From contig NZ_AUDK01000017.1 in the NCBI RefSeq assembly GCF_000425425.1, forward strand, positions 42,801 to 106,800: a stretch of DNA of 64,000 bases, in the 5' to 3' direction. The stretch comes from Flavobacterium daejeonense DSM 17708. Its GTDB lineage: Bacteria; Bacteroidota; Bacteroidia; Flavobacteriales; Flavobacteriaceae. The translations under genes and the position numbers were made by a program. Below the pieces are notes generated by a model, which was given only the letters and a program-made list of their open reading frames with translations, did no database searches and was not told the DNA's origin. Positions 28,501 to 38,223 of the stretch are shown one piece after another. Within the stretch, counting starts at the first letter, position 1; each line of letters opens with the position of its first letter.

Positions 28501-30969
28501 ATGAATCGAATTAAGATTATTACGGGCTGTTTAGTACTGTCTATAAGTGTTTTTCAGGGAAATGCCCAGCAGAAATTAAAACTTCAGTATGATAAGCCAT
28601 CAACGAATTGGAACGAAGCTTTGCCAATAGGAAATGGTCGTTTAGGCGCTATGGTTTTTGGAAATCCACAAAAGGAAGAATTGCAATTAAATGAGGAAAC
28701 CGTTTGGGCCGGAGAACCGGGGAATAATGTGCCTAAAAATGTTTATTCAAATATTGAGGAAATCCGAAAATTACTTTTTGCAGGTAAGAATAAAGAAGCT
28801 CAGGATTTAGCCAATACAACTTTCCCGAGACAGGCACCTGCTGATCTTAATTATGGAATGCCGTATCAAACCGTAGGAAGTTTATGGATTGAATTTCCGG
28901 GTCATGAAAGTTTTACAGATTATAAACGAGATTTAGATATAGAAAAAGCGGTTTCGTCAGTAAGTTATAAAGCAAACGGGATTACTTATAAAAGGGAAGT
29001 TTTCGCTTCTTTTGCAGACGATGTTATTTTGGTAAAATTAACAGCGGATAAGAAAAAAAGCATTAGCTTTTCGTTGTCGGCAACAACTCCGCAGGCAATT
29101 CATAATTTTAAAGCAAAAGATAACAAACTATTTTTTGAAGGAACAACGGCAAGTGTTGACAATAAAATAGGTAAAGTGAAATTCATTGGAGAAGCGGCTT
29201 GTACTTTACAAGGAGGAAAACTAACTGCTACTGCTGATAAGTTAACCGTTAAGGATGCCGATGAGGTTATCATTCGTATTGCTATCGCTACTAATTTTAA
29301 AAATTACAAAGATTTATCGGCAAATCCTTCTGAAAAAAACGCTGCAACTTTAGTTAAAGCTTCTAAGAAAACTTATGCCAAATCTTTTCAAGATCATGTT
29401 ATTGCCTATCAAAAATATTTCAACAGAGTATCTTTGTATTTAGGCGATTCACCTCAATCCAATAAAACAACCGATGTGAGAATCAAGGAATTTGCTACTT
29501 CTTATGATCCGCAACTAGTAGCGCTTTATTTTCAGTTTGGAAGGTATTTATTGATTTCAAGTTCACAGCCGGGTAATCAGCCGGCGAATCTTCAGGGGAT
29601 TTGGAATCATAAATTATCGCCTCCATGGGATAGTAAATACACGGTAAACATTAATACCGAAATGAATTATTGGCCTGCCGAAATAACCAATCTGAGCGAA
29701 ATGCACCAGCCTTTATTCAGTATGCTGAAGGATTTAGCTGTAACGGGTAAAGAAAGTGCCTCAGAAATGTATCATGCCCGAGGTTGGAATTTGCATCATA
29801 ATACCGATTTATGGCGCATGACCGGAGTGGTTGACGGTGGTTTTTATGGTCTTTGGCCAATGGGTGGTGCCTGGCTTACCCAGCATTTGTGGCAACATTA
29901 TCTATATACAGGAGATAAAGCATTTTTAAAGGAATATTATCCGGTTCTAAAAGGCGCGGCGCAATTTTATCTGGATGTACTTCAGGAAGAGCCTGAACAC
30001 AAATGGTTAGTGATGGCACCATCAATGTCTCCCGAAAATACCTATGAGAAAAGTGTAGGCGTTTCTGCAGGGACTACAATGGATAATCAATTGGTTTTTG
30101 ATATTTTCAATAATATCGTTAATGCATCTAAAATTTTAGAAACTGATAAACCTTTTGCCGATTCGGTTGCTGTAGCTATTAAAAGATTGCCTCCAATGCA
30201 AATTGGAAAAATGTCACAATTACAGGAATGGTTGCATGATTGGGACAAACCCAACGATCATCATCGTCATATTTCACATTTGTATGGTTTGTTTCCTTCA
30301 GGACAAATTTCACCATTTAAGACACCACAATTAGTTGAAGCAGCCAAAAATACCTTGATTTCCAGAGGCGATGTTTCCACTGGATGGTCTATGGGCTGGA
30401 AGGTAAATTGGTGGGCACGATTATTAGACGGAAACAGAGCTTTCAAATTAATCAAGGATCAATTAAGTCCGGCTCCTACTGAAAGTAAAGGACAGCAGGG
30501 AGGAACTTATCCAAATCTTTTAGATGCGCATCCGCCGTTTCAAATAGATGGAAATTTTGGTTGTACAGCCGGAATTACCGAAATGTTATTGCAAAGTTAC
30601 GATGGGGCTATTTATCTGCTTCCTGCGTTGCCGGACGATTTTAAAAACGGAAAAGCAACAGGTTTAAAAGCCAGAGGCGGTTTTGAAGTAGCGATCGAAT
30701 GGGAAAATGGAAAGCTAAAAAAACTGATTGTAAAATCGGCTTTAGGAGGGAATTGCAGATTGCGTCTGGCGTCTGATGTTATTTTAGTGGGCGATATAAA
30801 ATTAGAGGAAGCCAAAGGAGAAAACTCAAATGTTTTTTACAAAGTTGAACAAATTAAAACACCTTTGATTTCAGAAAAAGCAGCTTTAAAAGGTTATCAA
30901 TCTCCTGAAACTAAGTTGTATGATTTTGAAACCGAAGCTGGAAAAACGTATAGTTTTGAAGTGGATTAA
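28501..30969 (+). CDS. GH95 alpha-L-fucosidase / alpha-L-galactosidase, exported
   Basis: This 822-residue protein has a signal peptide (FQGNAQ) and full GH95 architecture. The N-terminal beta-sandwich begins YDKPSTNWNEALPIGNGRLGAM, a hallmark of the family. The (alpha/alpha)6 barrel contains NINTEMNYWPAE, SMSPENTY with the likely general-acid Glu, and QIDGNFGCTAGITEML with the conserved Asp. A C-terminal beta domain closes the protein. GH95 enzymes invert alpha-1,2-linked L-fucose, and some prefer L-galactose; both sugars occur in plant cell-wall side chains. In a pectin locus it probably trims rhamnogalacturonan or xyloglucan side chains in the periplasm. Specificity cannot be settled without structural comparison. 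Confidence 0.93.
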   Translation: MNRIKIITGCLVLSISVFQGNAQQKLKLQYDKPSTNWNEALPIGNGRLGAMVFGNPQKEELQLNEETVWAGEPGNNVPKNVYSNIEEIRKLLFAGKNKEAQDLANTTFPRQAPADLNYGMPYQTVGSLWIEFPGHESFTDYKRDLDIEKAVSSVSYKANGITYKREVFASFADDVILVKLTADKKKSISFSLSATTPQAIHNFKAKDNKLFFEGTTASVDNKIGKVKFIGEAACTLQGGKLTATADKLTVKDADEVIIRIAIATNFKNYKDLSANPSEKNAATLVKASKKTYAKSFQDHVIAYQKYFNRVSLYLGDSPQSNKTTDVRIKEFATSYDPQLVALYFQFGRYLLISSSQPGNQPANLQGIWNHKLSPPWDSKYTVNINTEMNYWPAEITNLSEMHQPLFSMLKDLAVTGKESASEMYHARGWNLHHNTDLWRMTGVVDGGFYGLWPMGGAWLTQHLWQHYLYTGDKAFLKEYYPVLKGAAQFYLDVLQEEPEHKWLVMAPSMSPENTYEKSVGVSAGTTMDNQLVFDIFNNIVNASKILETDKPFADSVAVAIKRLPPMQIGKMSQLQEWLHDWDKPNDHHRHISHLYGLFPSGQISPFKTPQLVEAAKNTLISRGDVSTGWSMGWKVNWWARLLDGNRAFKLIKDQLSPAPTESKGQQGGTYPNLLDAHPPFQIDGNFGCTAGITEMLLQSYDGAIYLLPALPDDFKNGKATGLKARGGFEVAIEWENGKLKKLIVKSALGGNCRLRLASDVILVGDIKLEEAKGENSNVFYKVEQIKTPLISEKAALKGYQSPETKLYDFETEAGKTYSFEVD

Positions 30970-31009
30970 AGTTTTAAAATAGGGCTTTTTACAAGCAAAA
31001 TATAAAATG

Positions 31010-31042
31010 GTTGTTGTGGGGAAACAACTTTAGTTACATTTG
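31010..31042 (+). promoter_or_regulatory. Promoter of GH43 gene
   Basis: The -7 box TACATTTG (31035-31042) matches TAnnTTTG. A TTG at 31014-31016 lies 18 bases upstream. Because transcription would start near 31049, any start codon before this, such as the TTG at 31040, is excluded. Confidence 0.6.
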
Positions 31043-31090
31043 CTGAAGTCGTTTCGCCCTTTATTATTAATTCAAATAAATAATTTTTTA

Positions 31091-32719
31091 GTGAGAAAGT
31101 TAAAATTTACATCGTTAGTAATGTTATCCTTAATGGGAAGTATTTATGCTCAAAATGATAAAAAAAATGTTTCAGAAGTTTGGGTTTCCGATTTAGGAAA
31201 TGGAAAATATAATAACCCGGTTCTTTATGCCGATTATTCCGATCCGGATGTATGCAGAGTAGGGAAAGATTACTATATGACTGCTTCGTCTTTCAATTGT
31301 ATTCCCGGATTACCAATCTTGCATTCTAATGATTTGGTCAATTGGGAATTGGTCAATTATGCCTTACCTAAACAGCCTCCGTTTGATATTTTTGATAAAG
31401 TACAACATGGAAATGGCGTTTGGGCACCTTGTATTCGTTATCAAAACGGGGAGTTTTACATTTTTTATCCGGATCCGGATTATGGAATTTATATGACCAA
31501 AACCAAAAATCCTAAGGAGAAATGGAGTGAACCTATTTTAGTGAAACCCGGAAAAGGAATTATCGATCCGGCTCCATTTTGGGATGAAGACGGGAAAGCC
31601 TATTTAGGTTATGCCCTGGCTGGCAGTCGCGCCGGAACGAAGAGTGTTTTAATGATGTGTTCTATGAATATTGAGGGTACTCAGGCCAATGATGATGATA
31701 TTATTTTGTTTGATGGTCACACAAATCATACTACGGTAGAAGGACCAAAATTTTATAAGAGAAACGGTTATTATTATGTTTTCGCACCTGCGGGCGGAGT
31801 AGCAACAGGATGGCAGTTGATTTTACGTTCTAAGAATATCTATGGTCCTTATGAAGAGAAAATTGTTTTAGAACAAGGAAAAACAAATATAAATGGCCCA
31901 CATCAGGGAGCTTGGGTAGATACGGTAACGGGAGAAGACTGGTTTATTCATTTTCAGGATCAGGGAGCTTACGGTCGTGTGGTTCATTTGAATCCGATGA
32001 GCTGGAAAGATAACTGGCCGGTTATGGGAGTAGATTATGATAAAAATGGAATAGGAGAGCCTGTATCGACTTATAAAAAGCCAAATGTTGGAGCAACTTA
32101 TCCGTTGGCAACACCACCGGATTCGGATGAATTTAATTTGCCAAGTCAGGGTTTGCAATGGCAATGGCACGCTAATAAAAATTTGGTTTGGGGTTATCCA
32201 TCGGCGGGAATGGGCTTTTTTAGACTTAATTGTATTCCAAAACCGGAAAATTATGTGAGTTTATGGCAGGTGTCAAATATTTTGGCTCAAAAATTTCCGG
32301 CTGAGGAGTTTACGGCTACAACCAAATTTGATTTTACGGCAAATTTCGATAATGAAGAATTTGGATTTTTGGTAATGGGAAGAAGCTATAGTTATCTTGC
32401 TGTAAAACAAATTGCAGGAAAATTAAAATTGATTCAGGCAACAGGCAATCAGGCTGATAAAGGAAAAGCGGAAAAAATAATCGAAATTGCCGATTTGAAT
32501 TCCGGTTCGCTTTATTTCAGAGTTAAAGTGGAAAAAGGGGCTTTGTGTCAATTTTATTATAGTTATGACAATAAAAAATTCATGAAAGCGGGTTCGGAAT
32601 TTAAAGCATCAGAAGGAACCTGGATTGGTGCAAAACTAGGTTTTGTGGCTTTAAGAGAAGGTATTATCAATAATGCGGGTTATAGCAATATAGATTGGAT
32701 TCGGTTTACTAAAAACTAA
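31091..32719 (+). CDS. GH43 family beta-xylosidase/alpha-L-arabinofuranosidase, exported
   Basis: The frame is open from a TTG at 31040, but a promoter box covers that point. The GTG at 31091 gives a clean signal peptide (about residues 1-20, SIYAQ) and a protein of 542 residues. The five-bladed GH43 propeller carries the general base Asp51 (YSDPDV), a middle Asp in GIIDPAPFW and the general acid Glu in TTVEGPKFY. The C-terminal 200 residues form the GH43_C2 beta-sandwich (DEFNLPSQGLQWQW at its start), usual for two-domain beta-xylosidase or arabinofuranosidase members. Its likely role is removal of arabinose or xylose side chains of pectin. It converges on the regulator gene, with a bidirectional terminator between. 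Confidence 0.9.
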   Translation: MRKLKFTSLVMLSLMGSIYAQNDKKNVSEVWVSDLGNGKYNNPVLYADYSDPDVCRVGKDYYMTASSFNCIPGLPILHSNDLVNWELVNYALPKQPPFDIFDKVQHGNGVWAPCIRYQNGEFYIFYPDPDYGIYMTKTKNPKEKWSEPILVKPGKGIIDPAPFWDEDGKAYLGYALAGSRAGTKSVLMMCSMNIEGTQANDDDIILFDGHTNHTTVEGPKFYKRNGYYYVFAPAGGVATGWQLILRSKNIYGPYEEKIVLEQGKTNINGPHQGAWVDTVTGEDWFIHFQDQGAYGRVVHLNPMSWKDNWPVMGVDYDKNGIGEPVSTYKKPNVGATYPLATPPDSDEFNLPSQGLQWQWHANKNLVWGYPSAGMGFFRLNCIPKPENYVSLWQVSNILAQKFPAEEFTATTKFDFTANFDNEEFGFLVMGRSYSYLAVKQIAGKLKLIQATGNQADKGKAEKIIEIADLNSGSLYFRVKVEKGALCQFYYSYDNKKFMKAGSEFKASEGTWIGAKLGFVALREGIINNAGYSNIDWIRFTKN

Positions 32720-32739
32720 TTATCCTGATTTATAAGTGT

Positions 32740-32781
32740 AAAAAAAGTATTGACATTAGATATTTAGTCAATACTTTTTTT
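32740..32781. terminator. Bidirectional terminator between GH43 and the HTCS gene
   Basis: Perfect 15-bp arms AAAAAAAGTATTGAC (32740-32754) and GTCAATACTTTTTTT (32767-32781) enclose a 12-base loop. A- and T-runs on the outer flanks serve both convergent transcripts. Confidence 0.9.
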
Positions 32782-32847
32782 ATTTATTATTGATAATAAA
32801 ATAGTTATTTAGATTATTTAATGTTTTAATTTAAGCTGTTTTGCTAG

Positions 32848-35800
32848 TTAATCGTTCTTAGAATTACGATATTCACTTGGAGTTTGACCGTATTTATTTT
32901 TAAAAGTTTTACTGAAATATTTAATATCTGAAAATCCCGTCATGTAAGCAATTTCTTTGATAAGTAATTGACTGTTTGTAAGCAATTGTGCGGCTCTTTT
33001 GATACGAATATCCCGGATGAATTCTACCGGAGTAAAGCCGGTGAGACTTTTAATTTTGTTGTTAAAAGAAGTTCGGTTAAGCCCGATTATTGTTCCCAAA
33101 TCTTCAACTGAAAAGTCATTATTATCCATATTTTCTTCGATAACCTGCATTACTTTTTGCATAATTTGTTCATCCTGATCGGTAATTAAATAAGGTTTCG
33201 GATCGTATTTTTTGGTTTCGTTTTCAGGTTTGTCATAGGCATCAAAAATGCTTTGCAATCTTTTGCGTTGTTCCAGCAAATTAATAATTCGGGCTTTGAG
33301 GTAAGCAACGCTAAAAGGTTTGGTTATATAATCGTCGGCACCATAGGAAAGTCCTTCTAATTTACTTTCGATAGTCGTTTTGGCAGTTAAAAGAATAACC
33401 GGAATATGACTGGTTTCAATATTGGTTCTGATTTTTTTCAGAAATTCAACTCCGTCCATTATCGGCATCATAATATCACTAATAATGAAGTCCGGCGAAT
33501 GATCCAGTGTTTTTTGATAACCAATAGCTCCGTTTTCGGCTTCCAGTATTTCATAATCTTCTTCAAGAATATTTTTGATGAACATTAATAGTTTTAAATC
33601 ATCTTCAACAATTAAAACTTTAATTTTTTCGCTTGAATTTTCCTGATTTTTGTACAGTGCGACAGGTTGGGTTTTGATTAAATTTCGTTCCTCTGTATCC
33701 TGAATAGCTTCTTTACTAATAAATTCTACATCATCGGTGAAATGGCTGTTACCGGTTTTAAATAATATTGAAAACGTACTTCCTTTGTTGGTTTGACTTT
33801 CAAAATAGAGTTCACCCTGATGTTTTTCGACTAATTCTTTAACTAATGCTAATCCGATTCCGGTGCTTGGATTATTTTCATTTTTGTTGAAAGAAGCAAA
33901 ACGATTAAAAATACTTTGTTGGTGTTCTTGGGAAATTCCAATTCCTTCGTCAACAACGGTCAGTGTTATATTTTTTTCCGTTTTTTTAATATAAACAGTG
34001 ATGGATTTGTTATCCGGAGTATATTTGAAAGCATTGGACAAAAGGTTCATGATGATTTTTTCCAAAGCGCTATGATCAGCCCATAATTTGATGTCTTCGC
34101 CTTCAATTTCTAATTGATACTTAATGTTTCTTTCCTGAGCGATTTCGAAAAAATTATTAAAAATATCGCTAACAAATTCGATGAGATTAATCTCTGAAAT
34201 TTTCAACTTTTGATATTGAATTTTTCTGAAATCCAAAATTTGATTTACCAATCTTTGTAATCTATTGGTGCTTTGAGCCACAAAAGACAATTGTTTTTTT
34301 ATAATTTCCGGAGTTCGGTTGTCGTTTATTAAATACTCAATTGGGCCAGAAATCAGGGTCAGGGGAGTACGTAATTCATGGGAAATATCGACGAAGAATT
34401 TTTGTTTTAAATCAAATATTTCTTTTTCATTTTTTGCAGCAGTTTTTAAGCTGTAAATAGTAAGTACCGTGCGATTGATGAGATAAATGATACCAACAAA
34501 CAATAAAACATAAAGGATATAAGCCACCGTTGTATTCCATAAAGCCGGTTTGACTTCAATAGTAATACTTCTTTGATTGTTTACCCAATAGCCCTGACTA
34601 TTGGTTGACTTTACTTTAAAAGTATAAGTCCCTTTTGGAACATTGGTATAAAAAGCGGTTCTCTGTTTGTGTACATAGTTCCAGTTTTCGTCAAAACCTT
34701 CGAGTTTATAGGCATATTTGATGTTTTTTGGATTGATGTAATCCAGAGCAGCAAATTGAATGTTAAAGAAATTTTGATTGTGTTTCAGTGTTATATTTTT
34801 GCTGTTATCTAATGCAAATTTTAGTGGAGAAGTCTCGTTGATAGCCACTGGCTGGTTGAATAGTTGCAATGCGGTTAACGCCAGATAAGGTTTGAAGTTG
34901 TTTGGTTTTATTTGGTCAGGAAAAAAATGAAGAAAGCCTTCAGAATAGCCAAACAGCAATTCTCCGCTGTCTAGTTTTACTCGTGTTGCTTCGGTAAAAT
35001 TTTTATAAGACATAATCGGTTTTACATCGGTAAAAACTTCAAAGCGTTCGTCAGCCGGATTGAAACGCATTAAAATATAATCTGTTGTAATCCATAATTT
35101 TCCATCATTATCTTCTATCATCGAAAGAATGTTATTGGAAGGGAGCCCGTCTTTTAAAGTATAATTTTTAAAAGTAAGTGGATAACCCAATGAATTTTTT
35201 GTTAAAACCCGACTAATTCCGCCATCGGCAGTTGCAATAAAAGTTTTTCCGTTTTTAGCAATACAAAGATCAATAACGTCGTTACTATTTAAGGATTTTT
35301 TGTCGCTTTTGGTGACTTCGTAAATAGTTATGTTCTCTGTCGAATTTAGATTTTTAGAAGGATTTAGAACTAAAAGCCCCGTGGTGCTTCCAATATACAT
35401 TAAGCCTTTTGCATCCTGCGTAATACAACGAATATTAATATGTTTTTTTAATAAATCGGATTTCCATTGATTATTGGTGTTGATAAAACGTACGGATTGG
35501 TTTACGGAAGAAATTTGATTCAGACCTCCCCATGTTCCTACCCAAATTTTTTGGGTTTTATCTTCAAAAATGGAGTAGATATTGTCGTCGCTCAAACTAT
35601 AAGGATTAGTACTGTTATGAGTATAATGATTTACAGTGAAATTATAATTTTGGTCTTTTGGAGTAAGTTTATAAATTCCATTTCCACGGGTACCAATCCA
35701 TATATTTGATTGAGAATCCTGCATAATATTATAAACAGCTTTTTGCCAGGTAACATTATTTTGTAGGTGACCGTTTGGTGACAAGTGACCAATTCGATTT

Positions 35801-37251
35801 AGTTTTTTGTCATAAATAATAATCTGATTTTGTTTAGTAGCGACCCAAATGTTTTTGTTTTTATCCTGAAATAAAGCTCTGACATCATTTCGGATGGTTG
35901 GAATTGTCGGATTATGAGTGTGTAATGCTTTGAAATTAGCCTGACTAAAAACTACTTTTACAACACCATTAGTTTGGGTATTGTACCAAAGATTCCCCTG
36001 TTTGTCAAAAAAAGCAATGTGGAAATTATTATTGAAATTACCATTAGGAAAATAAGGCGAAGATGCTGCAAATGGTATTAATTCATTTTTTACCGGATCG
36101 TATTTAGAAAAATTACCGCCTCGTGGCTGAACCCAAATATCACCTTTAGAGTCGGTTAAAACCATAGGAAGAGTTGGGCCAAATGTAGCCGAAAAAATAT
36201 CGGTTTTTGCAGAGAAATATTTTAATTGTTTTGTTTTAAAATTAAACAACGATATTCCCAGATTATCTTTGTTTATAAACCATAATAGTTGTCCTTTTGT
36301 AAGATAAACATAGCTGAGGTTTTTTGTGTTTAATTGTGGGAAATTTGTCGAATTGTAGTTCTCTATTTGACCTGTAAAAATATTTATGGTACAAAAACCT
36401 TTTTGGTCGGTAATGGCTAAAATTCGTTGCTTATCTAACTTTTCAATTTTGATAACATTGGCATTGAGTTCTAATTTTTGTGTGCGGTAATTTTTGGTTC
36501 CTTTATCATATTTGATGATAATTCCGTTGCTTCCTCCAAACCAAATTTCATCATCGAGTTCTACTGCCGAGTAAAAAGCATTTGAAGTGTTGTTTTTGGG
36601 AATTAAATAGAAAGGTTTTTCGTTTGTTTTACGGAATCCAATCGCCGCAATTCCTTTGTCGGTTAAGAGCCAGGAATTTTTTTGACGGTCTTCAAAAACA
36701 TCGTTGATAATATTGGTGTTTAAAGTATGCTTTTGAGTATGGTAAATTTTGTTAGAATAGTTTTTGTCGCTTATCAAAATGGCACCATTATTTTTTGAAA
36801 GTAACCATACGAAGCCAGATTTATTAGGGGTTATTTTTTTGATTTCGAAATTGTTATCCGGGATGTTTTGGATTAATTCGGTTCCCCAAAACGTTTCTGT
36901 TTTTGGATCAAAACAATAAGCTTTTGTTTCATTAGCAAAAGCTTTCATCCAAATTCGTCCGTAATAATCTTCCACAATCCAATTGATACGATTGTTTTTC
37001 ATTAATACTTTGTCCTTGGCAGTTGTTTTAAAATTTTGAAAAGTATAGCCGTTGTATTTGCTTAAACCATTTGTGGTTGCCAGCCAAATAAAGCCTTTTT
37101 TATCCTGTATAACTTGATTGATAATATTGTGCGGGAGTCCGTCTTCAACGAGATAATTTTCGAAAGAACAGTTTTCCTGACTATAAACTATTTTAGTCAG
37201 AGATAACAGAAATAAAAGGATTAAATAGTTCTTAAGCAATGTTATTTTCAT
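32848..37251 (-). CDS. Hybrid two-component system regulator (HTCS) of the pectin locus
   Basis: This 1467-residue inner-membrane protein joins sensor, kinase, receiver and DNA-binding parts. A signal sequence (to about residue 25) leads into a periplasmic double beta-propeller of Reg_prop repeats (GFIWLATTNGLSKY, NIWIGTRGNGIYKL, KIWVGTWGGLNQI). A Y_Y_Y domain follows (YKLEGFDENW) and then one transmembrane helix at about 907-929. The HisKA site is His958 (DISHELRTPL), with HATPase_c after it (GIGLALVKELV). The receiver has Asp1259 (SDIMMPIMDG), and an AraC-type HTH ends the protein (about 1365-1465, GFSDIKYFSKTFKNKYG). Such proteins bind a specific oligosaccharide in the periplasm and activate the adjacent locus. 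Pectin fragments are the expected signal. It would bind the CCC/AATTG elements upstream of the + strand genes; this link is inferred. Confidence 0.95.
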   Translation of the reverse strand: MKITLLKNYLILLFLLSLTKIVYSQENCSFENYLVEDGLPHNIINQVIQDKKGFIWLATTNGLSKYNGYTFQNFKTTAKDKVLMKNNRINWIVEDYYGRIWMKAFANETKAYCFDPKTETFWGTELIQNIPDNNFEIKKITPNKSGFVWLLSKNNGAILISDKNYSNKIYHTQKHTLNTNIINDVFEDRQKNSWLLTDKGIAAIGFRKTNEKPFYLIPKNNTSNAFYSAVELDDEIWFGGSNGIIIKYDKGTKNYRTQKLELNANVIKIEKLDKQRILAITDQKGFCTINIFTGQIENYNSTNFPQLNTKNLSYVYLTKGQLLWFINKDNLGISLFNFKTKQLKYFSAKTDIFSATFGPTLPMVLTDSKGDIWVQPRGGNFSKYDPVKNELIPFAASSPYFPNGNFNNNFHIAFFDKQGNLWYNTQTNGVVKVVFSQANFKALHTHNPTIPTIRNDVRALFQDKNKNIWVATKQNQIIIYDKKLNRIGHLSPNGHLQNNVTWQKAVYNIMQDSQSNIWIGTRGNGIYKLTPKDQNYNFTVNHYTHNSTNPYSLSDDNIYSIFEDKTQKIWVGTWGGLNQISSVNQSVRFINTNNQWKSDLLKKHINIRCITQDAKGLMYIGSTTGLLVLNPSKNLNSTENITIYEVTKSDKKSLNSNDVIDLCIAKNGKTFIATADGGISRVLTKNSLGYPLTFKNYTLKDGLPSNNILSMIEDNDGKLWITTDYILMRFNPADERFEVFTDVKPIMSYKNFTEATRVKLDSGELLFGYSEGFLHFFPDQIKPNNFKPYLALTALQLFNQPVAINETSPLKFALDNSKNITLKHNQNFFNIQFAALDYINPKNIKYAYKLEGFDENWNYVHKQRTAFYTNVPKGTYTFKVKSTNSQGYWVNNQRSITIEVKPALWNTTVAYILYVLLFVGIIYLINRTVLTIYSLKTAAKNEKEIFDLKQKFFVDISHELRTPLTLISGPIEYLINDNRTPEIIKKQLSFVAQSTNRLQRLVNQILDFRKIQYQKLKISEINLIEFVSDIFNNFFEIAQERNIKYQLEIEGEDIKLWADHSALEKIIMNLLSNAFKYTPDNKSITVYIKKTEKNITLTVVDEGIGISQEHQQSIFNRFASFNKNENNPSTGIGLALVKELVEKHQGELYFESQTNKGSTFSILFKTGNSHFTDDVEFISKEAIQDTEERNLIKTQPVALYKNQENSSEKIKVLIVEDDLKLLMFIKNILEEDYEILEAENGAIGYQKTLDHSPDFIISDIMMPIMDGVEFLKKIRTNIETSHIPVILLTAKTTIESKLEGLSYGADDYITKPFSVAYLKARIINLLEQRKRLQSIFDAYDKPENETKKYDPKPYLITDQDEQIMQKVMQVIEENMDNNDFSVEDLGTIIGLNRTSFNNKIKSLTGFTPVEFIRDIRIKRAAQLLTNSQLLIKEIAYMTGFSDIKYFSKTFKNKYGQTPSEYRNSKND

Positions 37252-37681
37252 TTTGTAATTGTCCTTTTGGGGTTTAACAAAAAATAGAATAATAAAATTT
37301 TAAGTTGATTTTATAGTAGGTGGAAAGATACAGTTTAACTATTTACTTTTCTAAAAATGTGCATAAATTGTTAAAGTTATAAACAAGTAAAAATAGTCCC
37401 GGATGCCTTTTTATAACGGTGTTGTTTTGCATAAAAAGGTAGGGGGTTTTACAATTTTACCTCATTATTGAGCTGTAAATTCATTTTTGCAGAATTCACA
37501 GATGCGGGTAATTTTCATGTTACTACTCATAGAAAAGCGACTTTAAGTGTCCTATTGTGACTAAGGGTTTAAGAGGGTATAGGTGTACATACGTGGTACT
37601 GTATTTAATAGATTAACTATTATTATGGATAGTAAAAGAAATTATAACTTTTTAAATTTTAGAATAACTTCTTCAAAATTC
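37252..37681. other. Gene-free region upstream of HTCS with an orphan promoter-like element
   Basis: These 430 bases hold no convincing gene; the + strand open frame at 37583-37870 is the shadow of the gene opposite. At 37442-37461 a G-rich and AATTTTACC element resembles the locus operator. CATTTTTG (37482-37489), one base off TAnnTTTG, follows at the same distance on the + strand. No + strand gene follows before 38224. The HTCS promoter must also lie here on the - strand, but no clear box was found. Confidence 0.45.
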
Positions 37682-38170
37682 TTATTTATTTTTATAAACA
37701 GTATAGTATTTACGAGTATTTTGATCAAGTGCATTTTTTATTTGATCACTGTTATAGAAACGTTTAATTTCTTCCATTTCAATATCATTACCACGTTCAA
37801 ATACCCGTTTAATAACGGCTATATTTTGTTTTTTCCAGTCAATTTTAGAAATGTCTGTATCCCAAAATAAAGATTTTCTTAAAAGAGTTAGATTTGGAGT
37901 ATTTTGCTTTGTTTTATTTTTTTCTTCTTTGATATCAAAATAGGTTTGCAAAAGAGCAAGAGAGCCTTCCTCTAAATTTAATTTTTCTTCAATTTTCAAA
38001 GCCAGTGCTATATTGAGTTTTCTTCTGCCTTTAGTTATTGCATTTAATGTTTGTGGATGTTCACCAATAGAAATTGCAAAAGGACGCTGTGAAATCGCTT
38101 TTTTCTTAAGTAAACGCTCCAATAGTATTCCAGGATGGATACCTTTGTATTTTTCTATTAGTTTATTCAT
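37682..38170 (-). CDS. HTH (XRE/HigA-like) regulator fused to DUF6922-type domain
   Basis: This 162-residue protein has an N-terminal helix-turn-helix at about 15-75 (HPGILLERLLKKKAISQRP, then NAITKGRRKLNIALALKIEE) of the kind found in HigA/plasmid-maintenance antidotes. Its C-terminal part (LFWDTDISKIDWKKQN then VFERGNDIEMEEIKRFY) resembles DUF6922, found with nucleotidyltransferase or HipA-type toxin modules. The start is 53 bases from the divergent HipA-N gene. An imperfect palindrome, GCTTA-N7-TAAGC (38192-38208), lies between the two and may be its operator. It probably represses both genes. Antitoxin function is inferred from family and arrangement. Confidence 0.75.
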   Translation of the reverse strand: MNKLIEKYKGIHPGILLERLLKKKAISQRPFAISIGEHPQTLNAITKGRRKLNIALALKIEEKLNLEEGSLALLQTYFDIKEEKNKTKQNTPNLTLLRKSLFWDTDISKIDWKKQNIAVIKRVFERGNDIEMEEIKRFYNSDQIKNALDQNTRKYYTVYKNK

Positions 38171-38191
38171 AATACAAGTATAAACAATTTC

Positions 38192-38208
38192 GCTTATATT
38201 TTGTAAGC
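38192..38208. promoter_or_regulatory. Palindromic operator candidate between divergent HTH and HipS-like genes
   Basis: GCTTA (38192-38196) and TAAGC (38204-38208) are inverted around a 7-base centre. The element sits midway between two divergent start codons (38170 and 38224), the usual position for an autorepressor of a toxin-antitoxin module. Confidence 0.5.
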
Positions 38209-38223
38209 TATAACTAAATAATC

